This document shows positions 12,548 through 24,719 of a stretch of 64,000 nt of DNA, piece by piece. Below the pieces are notes generated by a model. The model had not been told where the DNA came from and did not search any database. It was given only the letters and a program-made list of their open reading frames with translations. Each line of letters opens with the position of its first letter. Position 1 is the stretch's first letter. The position numbers and the translations under genes are program-made. Origin of the DNA: Lineus longissimus (taxonomy: Eukaryota > Nemertea > Pilidiophora > Heteronemertea > Lineidae); contig NC_088319.1 in the NCBI RefSeq assembly GCF_910592395.1, positions 9,860,001-9,924,000 on the forward strand, written 5' to 3'.

Positions 12548-15500
12548 ATGTCTCATTTACATCGGCAGCGCAAGGCCGAACTTGAAGCTGAGATACAGCA
12601 GATAAGAAGTGTAATAGGGAAGTTAGACAAAGGGATTACGACTGCAACAAAGGTGAGTGAGTACGAACAGGGGCTTCGAAGATCAGGCCGGATCCAGAAG
12701 TTGAGTGAAAAGGCAAGGCAAAATCGTGAAGCTGAATGCACCAAGAAATTCTGGTATGTATATCATAGATTATACCCACAGGTCCTAACAGCTGAAGAAG
12801 ACTTAAGGGAAGAACATACCTTAGATTCGTTGAGGCTAGTTATTGATGAATTAATTAGCCGACGAGATTATTTTGAATCTACTTGCCTAGATTTAAGAGA
12901 TGTTTTAGTGGAACCCCCTGCCGCTGATATTTCGCAGGCTAGGGACACACTTCTTTCAGTAATTAACAGGGTCATCCGAGAGGCTGAACGGATGATGAAG
13001 GATGAGATGAGCAGGAAGGCCCCATCTGTTGACTTGGCTTCCTTACACCGACGTTCGCCATTGCCCCTTACTACAACAAAGGAGGACAGGGACGAGCCTC
13101 AGACTGAAGAAGAGAAAGACGCAAGTTCAAGAAGCTCAGTATCGAGCCACTCTAGTAAATCTCGCAGAAGCAGCGCCTCCTCCACCTCATCCAGAAGAAG
13201 AGATGCTGCAGCCAGGGCTGCCGCCCTCAAAGCCGAACTCCAAGGACAAACAGAAGCTGCAAGAAAGGAAGAAGAGCTGAAGGCAATGGAGATCGAGGAG
13301 ATGAAGCGGCGAGCAGAAGCCGAGGCAAGAATGATGAAACGACGTGGAGAACTCGAAATGCAAAGGATCGCGCACAAGCTTTCTATAGAAGAAGCAAAGC
13401 TAAAGGTCTATGAAAAGCAGGATCTCACCATTGATGAAAGCCCCCCGACGATTTCCTTTCATGGGAATGAAGACCAAATGAACGAAGACGAAGGACTGTC
13501 GGAAAACAGTGATGTCATCCTGCAAGACAACAAAGAGCCCATCACTGAAAGAATGGTAGAGACAACCAAGCCCAAGCCTGACCCTAGACTCACGCCCGAA
13601 GCCAAAGTTTTCACACCACTTCCTCAGCCGGCTCAGCCTGTTCAGCCAGTACATGTAGGCTCAGTATCGAACAACGAACTGTTGACCATGACAAGGGCTC
13701 TGGCAGAATCGATGCAGTTAAATCGCCTCCCAGTGCCAGAACCATCGATATTTACAGGGGACCCACTCCTGTATCCCGACTGGATCGCATCCTTCAAGTC
13801 ACTAGTGGAGTCCAGAGGAATTCCAGCCCAGGAGCGCATTCATTTTTTGAAACGCTATTTGGGCGGTCCAGCTAAAGAGGCCGTAGGAGGTTACTTCCTC
13901 CTGAAAAGTGAGCAGGCCTACGAAAAAGCCAAGAAGACCTTAGAAGAACGGTTTGGCAACGCTTTTACCGTTACGGAACATTTCCGCAAGAAACTTGACG
14001 ATTGGCCGAAGATCAATGGCAGAGACAGTGAGGCTCTGCGCAAATTTTCGGATTTCTTATGTCAATGTGAAGTAGCCATGATTGACATCAAGGAATTGTC
14101 CGTCCTGAATGATGTCAGAGAAATTAAACGACTGTTGTCAAAATTACCAGAGTGGATTGTTAATCGCTGGAATCGTAAGGCTGCCCATGTAAAGGCAGCA
14201 GTAGACAAGTATCCCGATTTCCCGGCATTTTCCAAATTCATTCATGACGAAGCCGAAATTGCTTGTGACCCAATGACGTCTATAGGTTCGCTCAGAATTG
14301 CTTCTGAAAAGGATAGGACCAAAGAGATCCACCCCAAGAAACGGAGTGTCCTGGCCACTGGATCAAACGAAGAGAAGCAAGGCCCTCCACCGAAATTCGA
14401 CAAAGCCTGCCCAGTCTGCAAACGCCAAAATCACGCCCTGAAAGACTGCACTGTTTTTGCAAAGAAACCGTTGCAAGAAAGGCAGGAGTTTGTAAAGAAA
14501 AATGGTTTGTGCTATGGCTGCCTCAGCCATGGGCATATGTCCAAGTCATGTACCGCGCGCAGCACATGCAAAACGTGCAATAAGAAGCACCCGACCTGTC
14601 TCCATCAGGAACGAACTGATTTGAAGGTTAAGGATGCTCAGGAAAAGAAAACCCAAGGTCCTGAAGCATCAGGGTCCAACCATCGTTGTAAGACAGAAAC
14701 TACAAAGTATGACAGGGATCAAATTTCATCTATGATTGTCCCTGTCTGGGTATCTAGCCATGATAACCCAAATTGTGAGGCTCTAGTTTACGCCTTACTG
14801 GACACGCAGTCAGACACAACATTCATCCAGGATTTGACAGCGGGGAAGCTGAGGACGCAGTCACAACCTGTCACCCTAAAGCTGACGACCATGACTTCGC
14901 GGAGTGAGACTATTCAATGCCACAGGTTTCAGAACTTGAAAGTTCGTGCATACCATTCAAGCAATTGGATTTCGCTGCCAACGACCTATTCGCGTGAGCT
15001 TATCCCAGCCGATGTGTCGCACATCCCGACACCCGAGGTCGCAAGAAGATGGCAACATCTAAAAGGGATATCTCATTATCTCCTTCCGTTACAGGAATGT
15101 GAGATAGGACTTTTGATTGGCTATAACTGTTCCCAGGCATTGGCTCCTCGACAGTCTGTTACAGGAACAGGAAATGAACCCTTTGCTGTCCAGACAGATC
15201 TCGGCTGGAGCATCGTTGGCTGTACAGACAATAAGGACACCTGTGAAGATGCGCTTGGACTCACCAATCGAGTCATTACTCACACCGTTCCAGACACATT
15301 AAGACCAGCAATCGCAATTTCATCGCCATCTGAAGTCCGATTTGTCTACAAGACGACAATCAAAGAAGTGGTCAGCCCAACCGTTCTGAATCTCCTGGAA
15401 TCGGACTTTGTTGAACAGAAAGAACAGAACGCGTCCAAGATGTCCCAGGAAGACCTTGACTTCCTGAAGATAGTGTCGGATGGAATTTGCCATCAAGAGG

Positions 15501-15769
15501 ACGGCCATTATTCCATGCCACTTCCTTTCAAAGGATCGAGACCGGCACTACCCAACAATAGGTTTGTGGCAGCCAAAAGAGCCAGTAGCCTTAAACGCAG
15601 ATTTGAAGCCGATCAGAGATATTTTGATCATTATAAATCCTTCATGGAGGATATTTTGAAGCGAGGAGACGCCGAGGTGGTACCAGCCACTTACTCAAAC
15701 CCAGGCCACACTTGGTACATACCGCACCATGGGGTGTACCACCAAAGAAACCTGGGAAAATCCGAGTAG
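12548..15769 (+). pseudogene. BEL polyprotein part 1: Gag, zinc knuckles, aspartic protease, start of RT
   Basis: The start is the ATG at 12548 (MSHLHRQRK). Residues 1-330 are coiled-coil-like and highly charged. A DUF1759-type Gag domain follows at about residues 394-580 (PEPSIFTGDPLLYPDWIASF). Three Cys-rich knuckles occupy about 618-688 (CPVCKRQNHALKDC, CYGCLSHGHMSKSC, CKTCNKKHPTC). A retropepsin-like DUF1758 segment has LLDTQSDTTF near 750. The frame enters the RT N-terminus ([10 protein letters not shown]) and then hits a stop at 15767-15769. RT continues in the next frame from about 15741, so one base is missing near 15741-15746. Gag would form the particle and the protease would cut the polyprotein. 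Confidence 0.9.
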
Positions 15770-17367
15770 TATACGACTGCAGTGCCAAGTTCAAGGGAGT
15801 TTCACTCAACGACCACCTTCTCCAGGGACCCGACTTGATTAACCCTCTAGTTGGCGTCCTTTGTCGCCTCAGAAAAGGTCGCATTGCAGTCATGTGTGAC
15901 GTGGAAAAAATGTTCCACGCCTTCAGAGTCCACTCTAAGGATCGAGACTACCTCAGGTTTTTGTGGTGGGAAGATGGTGATCTCACCAAGGAACCCATAG
16001 ATCATAGGATGAAAGTGCATCTGTTCGGCGCCGTGTCTTCCCCAGGTTGCGCCAACTTTGGACTGAAACAACTGGCCAAAGACCACGAAGACATTGGAAA
16101 AGAGGCAGCAGATTTTCTACAGAAGGACTTCTACGTCGACGATGGCATCAAAAGCGTTGAAACAGTCAACGAAGGTGTCGATTTAATTATGAAAGCCAGA
16201 GAAATCTGCGCCAAAGGAAACCTCAGGCTACACAAAATAGTGTCAAACAGCCGAGAAGTTATGGAAAGGATACCAGAAACGGAACGTGCTAAGTCCGTTA
16301 AAAACTTAGATCTTGACCTTGACCTTGAAGACTCACCAATAGAGCGAGCACTTGGTATTCAGTGGTGCTTAGAGTCGGACTCATTCTGTTTCCGCCTTAC
16401 ACTGAAAGATCAACCCCTTACAAGAAGAGGCATCTTGTCAACTGTAGCGTCAATCTACGACCCATTGGGTTTCGTTGCACCATTCGTTCTTCTTGGAAAG
16501 AAACTTCTCCAGCAAATGTGCGGCAAGGCCATGAACTGGGATGACCCCCTCCCTGACGAACTCCGACCTTTGTGGGAGCAGTGGAGACTTGAACTAGGAA
16601 AGCTCTCAGCTATCAAGATATCCAGATGCTATAAACCACAGAACTTTGGAGAAACAAAGACAGCGGAACTACACCACTTTTCCGATGCCTCCCTAAGCGG
16701 CTATGGACAATGTTCATATCTCCGCCTGGTTGATGACAAGAAACAAGTGCATTGTTCACTTGTCATGGGGAAATCGAGAGTTGCTCCACTGAAGCCGGTA
16801 ACCATACCAAGATTGGAACTTCAAGCGGCAGTTGTTTCAACCAAAATAAGCGACCTCCTCAATCGGGAGCTGGACATAGCAAACATAACGAACATATACT
16901 GGACAGATTCAAAGGTAGTCCTTGGCTACATAAACAATGAGGCACGCAGATTCCACATCTTCGTCGCCAATCGCGTCCAGAGGATACGGGACTCCACCGA
17001 AGTCAATCAATGGAGATATGTTAGCACTCATGAAAATCCAGCGGACTTGGCCTCAAGGGGTTGCAGTGCCGAGGAGATTGAATCTTCCGACTGGTTGGTC
17101 GGACCTGCTTTCCTTCGGAAAGATGAAATTCCAATTGACAAGGCGACTACACCACAGCTGCTCAGTGATGACCCTGATGTGAAAAAGATCCATGCAGTCA
17201 ACACAGTTAGATCATTTGAAACAAGAACCTTGTTGCACAGAATTGGCAAATTCTCAACCTGGTCTTCTGCTGTATCTGCTGTGGCCGTACTCCTTCGATG
17301 CTGTTTGAGAAAAAAAGGCACGAACCATCCTCCCCACAAGAGCTCCGTGAAAGGGCTGAAAGGTTGA
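15745..17367 (+). pseudogene. BEL polyprotein part 2: reverse transcriptase and RNase H
   Basis: Continues the polyprotein in a new frame. RT blocks include [19 protein letters not shown], the [11 protein letters not shown] block with the first catalytic Asp, and the YVDD active-site box near 16132. A Pao-type (DUF1759/A17-associated) linker follows, then RNase H with [12 protein letters not shown] near 16675, RLELQAAV, and [10 protein letters not shown] near 16903. The frame is lost again around the A run at 17310-17316 and stops at 17367; the integrase continues one frame over. All catalytic boxes visible here look intact, so damage is limited to the frame breaks. Confidence 0.9.
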
Positions 17368-18761
17368 TCATAAAGATGGTTCAAGAGGAGTCATTCGCTA
17401 ATGAAATGAGCCAACTCAGAAAAAGAGATCATGAAACACCTTCAATAGTTAAAAAGGACAGTCAACTTCACAAACTTGACCCAACCTTGGATGAAGAGGG
17501 GATATTGAGAGTCGGAGGAAGACTGAAACAATCCTCAATTGAGTATGGCGTGAAACACCCGATGATTCTTCCACGGGCAAGCCATATCACAACCCTGGTC
17601 ATTGGGCATCATCATGAGAGAGTTGCACACCAAGGCAGAGGATTGACGATGAATCAGATCCGTAGCTCTGGAATATGGATTCTTAGTTGCAGCTCAGCAG
17701 TAGGATCTCACATTTACAAATGTGTGACCTGCAGGCGTCTCCGTGGTAGACCCCAAGAGCAGAAGATGTCAAACCTCCCAGAAGATAGAACAGAAGCATC
17801 TCCCCCATTCACATACTGTGGCGCAGACTGTTTTGGACCCTTTTATGTCAAAGATAACCGGAAAGAAGTCAAACGCTACGGCGTAATATTCACGTGTCTG
17901 GCGCTAAGGGCAGTACACATTGAGGTACTTGACGACATGAGCACCGACGCATTTATTAACGGTCTGCGGTGTCTTATCGCTATTAGAGGCACGGTCCGGA
18001 AAATTAGATGCGACCAAGGGTCGAATTTCATTGGGGCAAAGCATGAACTAAAACTTGCCCTAAATGAGCTGGACGCTGATATGATCCGTGCATATTTGTT
18101 GCAGCATAGCTGCGAGTTTGATATGAACCCACCAGCAGCCAGCCATATGGGCGGCATTTGGGAGAGAATGATCCGAAGCACTCGAAGTATTCTCAACGGA
18201 CTCCTTGACCAGTCAAAGTGCCAACTCAACACGTCATCATTACGGACATTCTTATATGAATCAATGGCAATCATTAACAGTAGGCCGTTAACAGTGGACA
18301 ACTTAGGAGACCCAAACTCCCCACTGCCACTGTCGCCTAACAACATACTGACCATGAAATCTTCAGTAATAGCGCCACCACCTGGAGAATTCGTCAAAGA
18401 AGATATCTACGCAAGAAAAAGATGGAGAAGAGTTCAATGGCTATCGAAACAGTTTTGGGAAAGATGGAGAAATGAGTATCTACTCAACCTGCAAGCCCGA
18501 CAGAAATGGCAGGGAGAGAGGAGGAACATTGAAGTAGGAGATGTCGTCCTCCTTAAAGATCAAGCCCTCTCTCGGTGTGATTGGCACATGGCCATTGTCG
18601 AGGACGTCTCCAAAGGAAATGACGGTCTTGCACGTAAGACAAAGATTCGCCTCGCAAACACACGCTTGGACAAGAAAGGTAAGCCACTGCATAAGGCAAC
18701 TGTGTTGGAGAGACCTATACATAAACTTGTTGTTTTGGTGGAAAACAACAAGACGCCATAG
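17317..18761 (+). pseudogene. BEL polyprotein part 3: integrase with DUF5641-like tail
   Basis: The third frame encodes the integrase that would insert the cDNA. A His/Cys zinc-binding region (HHHERVAHQGRGLT, then CVTCRRLRG) spans about 17605-17750. The catalytic triad lies in YCGADCFGPF (near 17815), RCDQGSNFIGA (near 18010) and GGIWERMIRS (near 18148). The C-terminus (RRVQWLSKQFWERWRNEYL, then GDVVLLKDQ) matches the DUF5641-type end usual for BEL/Pao elements. No start codon belongs here; it is the end of the broken polyprotein and stops at 18759-18761. Confidence 0.9.
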
Positions 18762-19013
18762 ATCGAGTGCGAAACATACCAGCCATCACCCATTGGGTGG
18801 GAGAGGTAAGAGTTTGTCTTTATTTACAAACATAGATGGAAGTGACAATCGCTCATTGGATAGTTAGGTAAATATATTTGGTCTTAGCTGCTGATGTAAG
18901 CCGGACATTATCTATCTTATCCATATATGTACTCATTATATGTATAATATAATTTTTTGCATTTAACATCAAACCAACCTTTAAGGAAAATCATAGCTGA
19001 TTTTGGGTGGGAG
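18762..19013 (+). other. BEL 3' untranslated region with polypurine tract
   Basis: Non-coding AT-rich stretch ending in GGGTGGGAG directly against the right LTR, the expected place for the plus-strand primer. Confidence 0.7.
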
Positions 19014-20167
19014 TGTAACGGCTAGCAATCCGTTGAAGCATGATACATGTACTTTTAAGTTTCCAGATTCCTCGTTGACAGAAGTGTCTTTCAATGAGTC
19101 ATCTCTTTGAACTACCGCCTAAACAACAACATCCTGCCTGTTTACCAGTTTGGTATACATGTATGCTACCTCAATAACTTAGTCCTATATCAATTGATTT
19201 TGTTTTCTCGACTTACAGTACCATGTCTCCAGTTGACTTTGATTTTAGGGTATTCCGAATTTCTGCCTTTAAATGGTATATGATTTAGATTAAATAACTT
19301 TCGATTAGTTTTCTTGACACGTGGGAAGGAATTTCTTTGTCTAATGCGTATTTCGCCATAAGATTTGTTTCGAGAAGAATACATTTCTTCTACTCTGACA
19401 AAATTCGATTTTTGATACTTTCCCGTGTTTACCCAAAGGCAGCAACGAGGTTTGTACTAATGTTTATATCAAAGATTCTTTTGATCTATTTTGTGTAATG
19501 ATATTTTATGTTGGAACTTCGTAAAACAAGTTTTAGATCCTGAATTTGGGTCGGATGACCTGACCTGTTAAGAACAATGGTGTCGGACAGCAATTCTTGT
19601 GAAAAGCTATGTTTTATATCATTTCTATTGGTTAAATTGCATAGGCCTAAACTGAAATTGTTGTATAAGATATTGAATTCATTTGTTTTCTTTGATTGAG
19701 TTTACAACTTGTTTCGTGGATGTTTTGGTTGCATTTAATTGTGTTCACTCGTGTGTCGCGTGGCATAGGCTACTTGTCGCCATGTATGAGTCATCGATAG
19801 GCCTATCCTTTCGCATCCGGTTGGCTTCATTTAACCGAGCATGCTGGAAATATGTTAATCGCGCACCTCTCTCTGAAGACAGGGTCGCCCTCTTTTATTG
19901 TAATAGTATAATAGTTTGGAACATGAAGTGGATATTGATATGTCATTTAATTCTTAGCACAGCTTTTATTCAGAAATTTGTATCATTTGTATCGATATTT
20001 TACTTTAGTGTGTATACAACATTGTGTCGTTACAGTTTTTACGGCGTAACAGCAAACGGCTTAACAGCAAAAGGCTGTTTAACCAACATCCAATAAAGAT
20101 GCTGTGCCAGTAGATACAACCTGAAACTCATTGACTTGTCGTTCATGATTGGGGACAACGGGCTACA
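19014..20167 (+). repeat. BEL right LTR (1154 bp)
   Basis: Same length and, where compared, the same sequence as 10759-11912. It ends GGGCTACA and is followed by the ATGAA duplication. Confidence 0.93.
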
Positions 20168-21318
20168 ATGAAAAATTATTCAACGTTGAAAGACATTATT
20201 CCATGAGGCTTTGCCGTGATCGCAAAGGACGCGACGCGATTGGTTCACATGCTCATGAGGTATGATAATGATAATTACCTCTATAATGCTACTTGGATAG
20301 CGACTGTGTCGTTGATTGCAACAGTGGTCTATGTCAATGTGTGCCTGTAATGTCAATGAAGTATGATGAGGTGATGACGATAGTGCAATTGACTAGGTGG
20401 CGCATTTTAGAATCAGCAGTGAGCACTGTGTGTAACATGGTGGAGGCAGCGGAGATAATAACTGTGTCGAAAGTATTGTTATAGGGCCTTCCCTAGGCCC
20501 ATGGGGTTGAATTTACAATCCACGATTGAAAAGACGTAGTTTGATCGCATTCAACTATAAATCCATTGAACAGTTGTGTTCCTTGGCTTTAGTCAACCGA
20601 TGACCTTTTGTTGGGCCATGATCGGGGATTGTAAACTGTAAATGTATTATGGACTGGGAGACGGGGGAAACACAAGTGAAATAGACCAAAACAAGTGATT
20701 TTGGGGCTTTGGTTTAGACGCATGCCCCACATGCGCCATGCGGGATTATGCGGGATTATACGGTTCATGTGAACTTGTTGACATCTACATGATCTAGTGC
20801 CGTTATTGGTCATGGTACATGGTAGGCCTAATCATCATGGCAATATGTTTCAGGAAAAGCTCGGAGTAAAATGAACTGCCGATGAATAATGATGTTGTTC
20901 ATGTTTACCATGTTTACTATACATAGCCATAGGGTATGCACTGGCCAGTGCACTTTCTGCACGTCGTCATGGTCATGTTACATGTACGTGATACCTTGCA
21001 TATTTTGTTTTTTGAATGCGCATGCTTTTTGGGCAAAATCACTTGTACCAACACTAATGAATAATGTCTTCTTATCCCTATGACTCCATACACAGTGAGG
21101 GCATTGTCCCATTCTCATCAAATGGTAACTTATTGTACCGTATTAGGGTGGAAGTTGGGGAGCAGATACCTACCGCTGCACGCTTGTCATAATCAGCAGT
21201 GATGAGCTTAGCGCGATATGGAACATTCTTCAGAAACTCAAGCGAGGGAAGTCTGCTCATTAGCATATCTCGCGCACTGCTCCTTCTTGTCAAACATCGT
21301 AGTGAAATCGTAATGGAA

Positions 21319-21343
21319 AACGTCTGGCTTTGCGCCAGACGTT
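21319..21343. repeat. Perfect 10-bp stem hairpin
   Basis: AACGTCTGGC and GCCAGACGTT pair across the five-base loop TTTGC. It lies directly after the duplicated block that also occurs near 10230-10335 but is absent from that copy. Confidence 0.6.
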
Positions 21344-21710
21344 GAGACTAATAAGTGAAGAACTAGTAGGTAAAGAACTTCTACTTGCGCGAGACTGCTC
21401 TGATAAAATTATCATTGCAGAGACTACGGTGACGTACACATATATTTTTTACAATCAAAAATGCCCTCAAAAGACGACATGGAATGATTATTTTATTGAT
21501 ATTTCCTACTATATACCTTCCAATTATCACTTTATACAAATAGATCGGCGTTAGGTCGCATGCTTTTCTTTCCTGGTGACACTATAAAGCAAAATAGTTG
21601 CAACCCCGTAAATGCGCTATAAGTCCAATAATAAGTGACGGTGACCCGTTATAAATGTTTCGCCAGCTTCGATTTTTTGCCGCTACGCGGCGCGTTGGGC
21701 CCTTGCGTCA

Positions 21711-21988
21711 AGTCAGGACACTGCCTTCTGGTCTCATAATAAATTTTGCTTTCCTCAATAATAACATTTCTTCTTCTTCAATGCTTTCATCATTCCAAAC
21801 TTCTCCTCCTCTGACTTTTACAGGGGTACAGTCATGGCAATCAAAACCCAAATACTGAGACCAAATGCCTGTTGACTGTGCTTTAAGAGAGACTGGCGCC
21901 ATGCCTAGTCTCTCTTAAAGCACAGTCAACAGACACCAACCCCCTCAGACTCAGAAACCACAAACGCCCAACCCTTCCTGCTACCTTA
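21711..21988 (-). repeat. Interspersed repeat, copy 2 (inverted), with conserved 64-codon frame
   Basis: Reverse complement of 9546-9836. The frame at 21902-21708 on the minus strand encodes the same 64 residues with one change. Its outer end is cut by the Gypsy insertion at 21993, and the few bases continuing this repeat reappear after the right LTR at 27273. Confidence 0.65.
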
Positions 21989-21992
21989 ATAC

Positions 21993-22767
21993 TGTGACAA
22001 TATTAGGAATTGCTTACTACATTTGTATATCTGTAATTATTATTTCTGTGTTTCTCTCTAGCCCTGGTGAACCCAGACACCCAGGATCGTTAAACCGTTA
22101 TGAGTTTCAACACCTGCTTTCTTAATTGCCCCTTTTCATTGTTTTATAATCTCTATCTTTTAAGCTGTTTGACCTCTTTTATGATCTTCCTGATTAGCAG
22201 CTGGTTACTAGGCTCCTGCCCTTGGCCCTGTCTGATAATCTTGTATTGATGCTGCTGTGTACTGATTGGTTGTTTCCTTAATTACTGAGTGCTAGTTGGT
22301 TCAGAGCCTGATATTTGGGCTAGGCTATTTACCCATGAGGGGTGTGTATAATTAGGTATAAATAATGATGTTCAGATGTTTTTAGTAAGTCCTGGCAGAT
22401 CCAGAAAGCCAGCCTTCACGCTCTGTAGCTAAACAAGACATCTCTCTTGAAAAGCGCCAGAGCACTTTGATTGACTTCACCCTCTGTAGCCAAACAAGAC
22501 ATTTCTCTTGAAAAGCGCCAGAGTATTTTAATTGACTTCACCCTTGACCTTACAGCATGGTAAGATTCTTTTATATGATCTCTTGTTGATATTTTATTGT
22601 GCGCCATATTTTTGTAATATTTTAGTGTCGGTTGTAAATATGAGGTTAGAGGGACGTGGATAATAAATAATGTAAATATATATCTTAGTTGGTTTAGTCT
22701 TTGAGTTCGAGTTCAGAGTTGCGAAGTTTATACGGTGACAAATATTATAAGCCCTTTTACCGCTATA
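21993..22767 (+). repeat. Gypsy left LTR (775 bp)
   Basis: Contains an internal tandem pair of about 63 bases (22413-22541) built on CTGTAGC(T/C)AAACAAGACAT and GAAAAGCGCCAGAG. It is followed by TTTTTGGTGACAGC, where TGGTGACAGC is a plausible primer binding site. Confidence 0.92.
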
Positions 22768-22970
22768 TTTTTGGTGACAGCTGTGGGATTGACAAGTACT
22801 CCTTATTTATATGGACAAACCTCAATCCAGTGATACGAGCTCTGCCACAATATTTAGAATTTTATTTACAAACTCATTTTATATATTTTCAAGATGGTTA
22901 GACGTACGAAGACCCCGAAAGTTCAAAAGTCGTAACCCTCACTAGTGCAATCCAATCAGTGAAACAGGAA

Positions 22971-24719
22971 ATGCTAAATCAGACAAAAATACTCTCTGAC
23001 TTAATCAATCAAAAAAGCCACCAACAAGATCCTACAGTGGGTAGACTAATTTCTGCACTTGCTCGAAACCACAGCGCTGTTATTCAAGGGCAAAGCGAAA
23101 ACAAGCAAGCGCAGGCTGAACAGCTACATATAATGCAGCAAAACCTTGAAAATCACACCGTGTTGATCAATGAACTGCGCTCGAAAACTTTCGACCCTGC
23201 AAAAGAGATTCGGGCTGAACATAGTAAACTTCTGACTGAGATATCCACTACGCAAGCGCAGAACAATGTCCAACTAATCAATAGTATGGAAAAGGCCCTT
23301 TTCCAGAATACCGAGACGATGGGTGCAGTTATATCTAAGGCTTGCACTGATATGATAAAAAATTCGAGGAATGTAGCCTCTGAAACGATGCCAGGTGAAA
23401 ATGCAGACCCTGTAATTACAACTCTGCCGAACTCACCAAAGCAGGTCAAAAACTGTACTAAGCCGTCGATATCTAGTACCCCTAGATCAAACCTTAAACT
23501 AAAAGAGAAGACCGTAGACCCCGAATCTGACCTGTCAGGCTCTGACAGTAATGACGACGGAAAGTCTTCTGCTTGCCAATCAACAGTCAGCTCCAACCGC
23601 TCAAACAAGTTTAAGGCTTCTAAGCGCCCGAAATTATCTGCTTTTACTGGTTCAGAACCTTGGGAAATCTGGTACAATAGATTTTCAGATGTAGCTACTC
23701 GCTACGGCTGGGATGAGGATGAGAAGTTAGATGAACTTTTACCTCGACTTGAGGGAAAAGCTGGCGAATTTGTCTATGGACAACTACCCAGTAAAGTCAG
23801 GGGCAAATATACTAAACTTATCGCCGAATTGAACAGTAGGTTCAGAAAGATTGAGTCTACTAAGACCTACGCGAAGAAATTTTCTAACCGTAGACAGAGA
23901 GTAGAAGAAACTCCCGAAACATATTGCGCTGAACTAAAACGTCTATACGATAAGGCATACCCGAACAGGACCCAAGTGATCCGAGAAGAAGATCTTGTTC
24001 GAAAATGTTTCGATGGTCTGCACGACCAAGATACAAAGATTCAGATTGAATTCTTTAAATCACCCGAGACAGTTGACGAGGCCCTTAGTCTGGTAGTCAA
24101 TTACAATGAGACGCGCCAACGGTTTTCATCTACTGCTACCAGTAGAAGTTCAAAACAACATCCCCGAGTTGACGGTAACGTTGTAGTTATATCCGACTCT
24201 GATGACAGTGACAGTACCCCTGATCCAGACGCAGCAAGGATCACCAGGGCGAGCCCACAAAATCAGAAGAAGTCAGATTCCGCAAAACATGTAAAACCTG
24301 CCAATATCAGTAGCTCGGATACTGATGGAAAGTCAGGCCTTACCTCAGCACTAACAGAGCTAGTCCAGCAAACGATTGGGTTTGAATTTGAGAAATATTC
24401 AAAGGGCCAGAGATCTAACTCAGATCAGCAACATCATCATAACCGGCAAGGTAACCATGATGGGGGCACTCACCAAAATAGAAGGAATACTCAGTACCCG
24501 CCGCAACTGTGTTGGACATGCAAAATGCCTGGTCACGTAGCTGCGAACTGCCAATCATATGATGACACTATCGCCAACCTTGGGAATCAACCCAACAGAG
24601 CGCGACAGTCTCAGAACTCCCATAATCAACATTATCTAGACAGACCTAGACCGCAATCACAAAACCGTAATGGGCCAACAGGCAATGCGCGCTACCACAA
24701 CCAGCAGGGAAAGTGGTAA
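22971..24719 (+). CDS. Gypsy Gag-like protein with CCHC zinc knuckle
   Basis: Nucleocapsid/capsid precursor of the Gypsy element. The first ATG in the long frame is at 22971; the frame is open further upstream without ATG. An alternative ATG at 22895 (MVRRTKTPKV) lies in another frame and soon stops, so the true N-terminus may have been lost to a one-base break. The N-terminal third is Gln/Asn-rich and coiled-coil-like. The middle (ISDLINQK to WEIWYNRFSDVATRYGWDED) resembles a retrotransposon capsid domain. CWTCKMPGHVAANC near 24511 is a clean C-x2-C-x4-H-x4-C knuckle. Polar low-complexity sequence ends the protein at 24717-24719. Confidence 0.8.
   Translation: MLNQTKILSDLINQKSHQQDPTVGRLISALARNHSAVIQGQSENKQAQAEQLHIMQQNLENHTVLINELRSKTFDPAKEIRAEHSKLLTEISTTQAQNNVQLINSMEKALFQNTETMGAVISKACTDMIKNSRNVASETMPGENADPVITTLPNSPKQVKNCTKPSISSTPRSNLKLKEKTVDPESDLSGSDSNDDGKSSACQSTVSSNRSNKFKASKRPKLSAFTGSEPWEIWYNRFSDVATRYGWDEDEKLDELLPRLEGKAGEFVYGQLPSKVRGKYTKLIAELNSRFRKIESTKTYAKKFSNRRQRVEETPETYCAELKRLYDKAYPNRTQVIREEDLVRKCFDGLHDQDTKIQIEFFKSPETVDEALSLVVNYNETRQRFSSTATSRSSKQHPRVDGNVVVISDSDDSDSTPDPDAARITRASPQNQKKSDSAKHVKPANISSSDTDGKSGLTSALTELVQQTIGFEFEKYSKGQRSNSDQQHHHNRQGNHDGGTHQNRRNTQYPPQLCWTCKMPGHVAANCQSYDDTIANLGNQPNRARQSQNSHNQHYLDRPRPQSQNRNGPTGNARYHNQQGKW

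Larger units (their letters stand above)
10759..20167 (+). mobile_element. BEL/Pao LTR retrotransposon, recent insertion
   Basis: A 9.4-kb element bounded by two 1154-bp LTRs and flanked by the 5-bp duplication ATGAA (10754-10758 and 20168-20172). The LTRs appear identical over the stretches compared, except for one base next to the 3' end (CTTCA left, CTACA right), which indicates a recent insertion. A purine tract (TTTTGGGTGGGAG) sits immediately before the right LTR and fits the plus-strand primer site. A primer binding site after the left LTR was not recognised. Gag, protease, reverse transcriptase, RNase H and integrase occur in the BEL/Pao order, but the frame is broken twice. Confidence 0.95.
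20173..21988. other. Intergenic between BEL and Gypsy elements
   Basis: No complete gene seen. It contains the short duplicated block 21208-21313 (see 9926-10335), a compact hairpin at 21319-21343 and the inverted repeat copy at 21711-21988. Confidence 0.45.
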
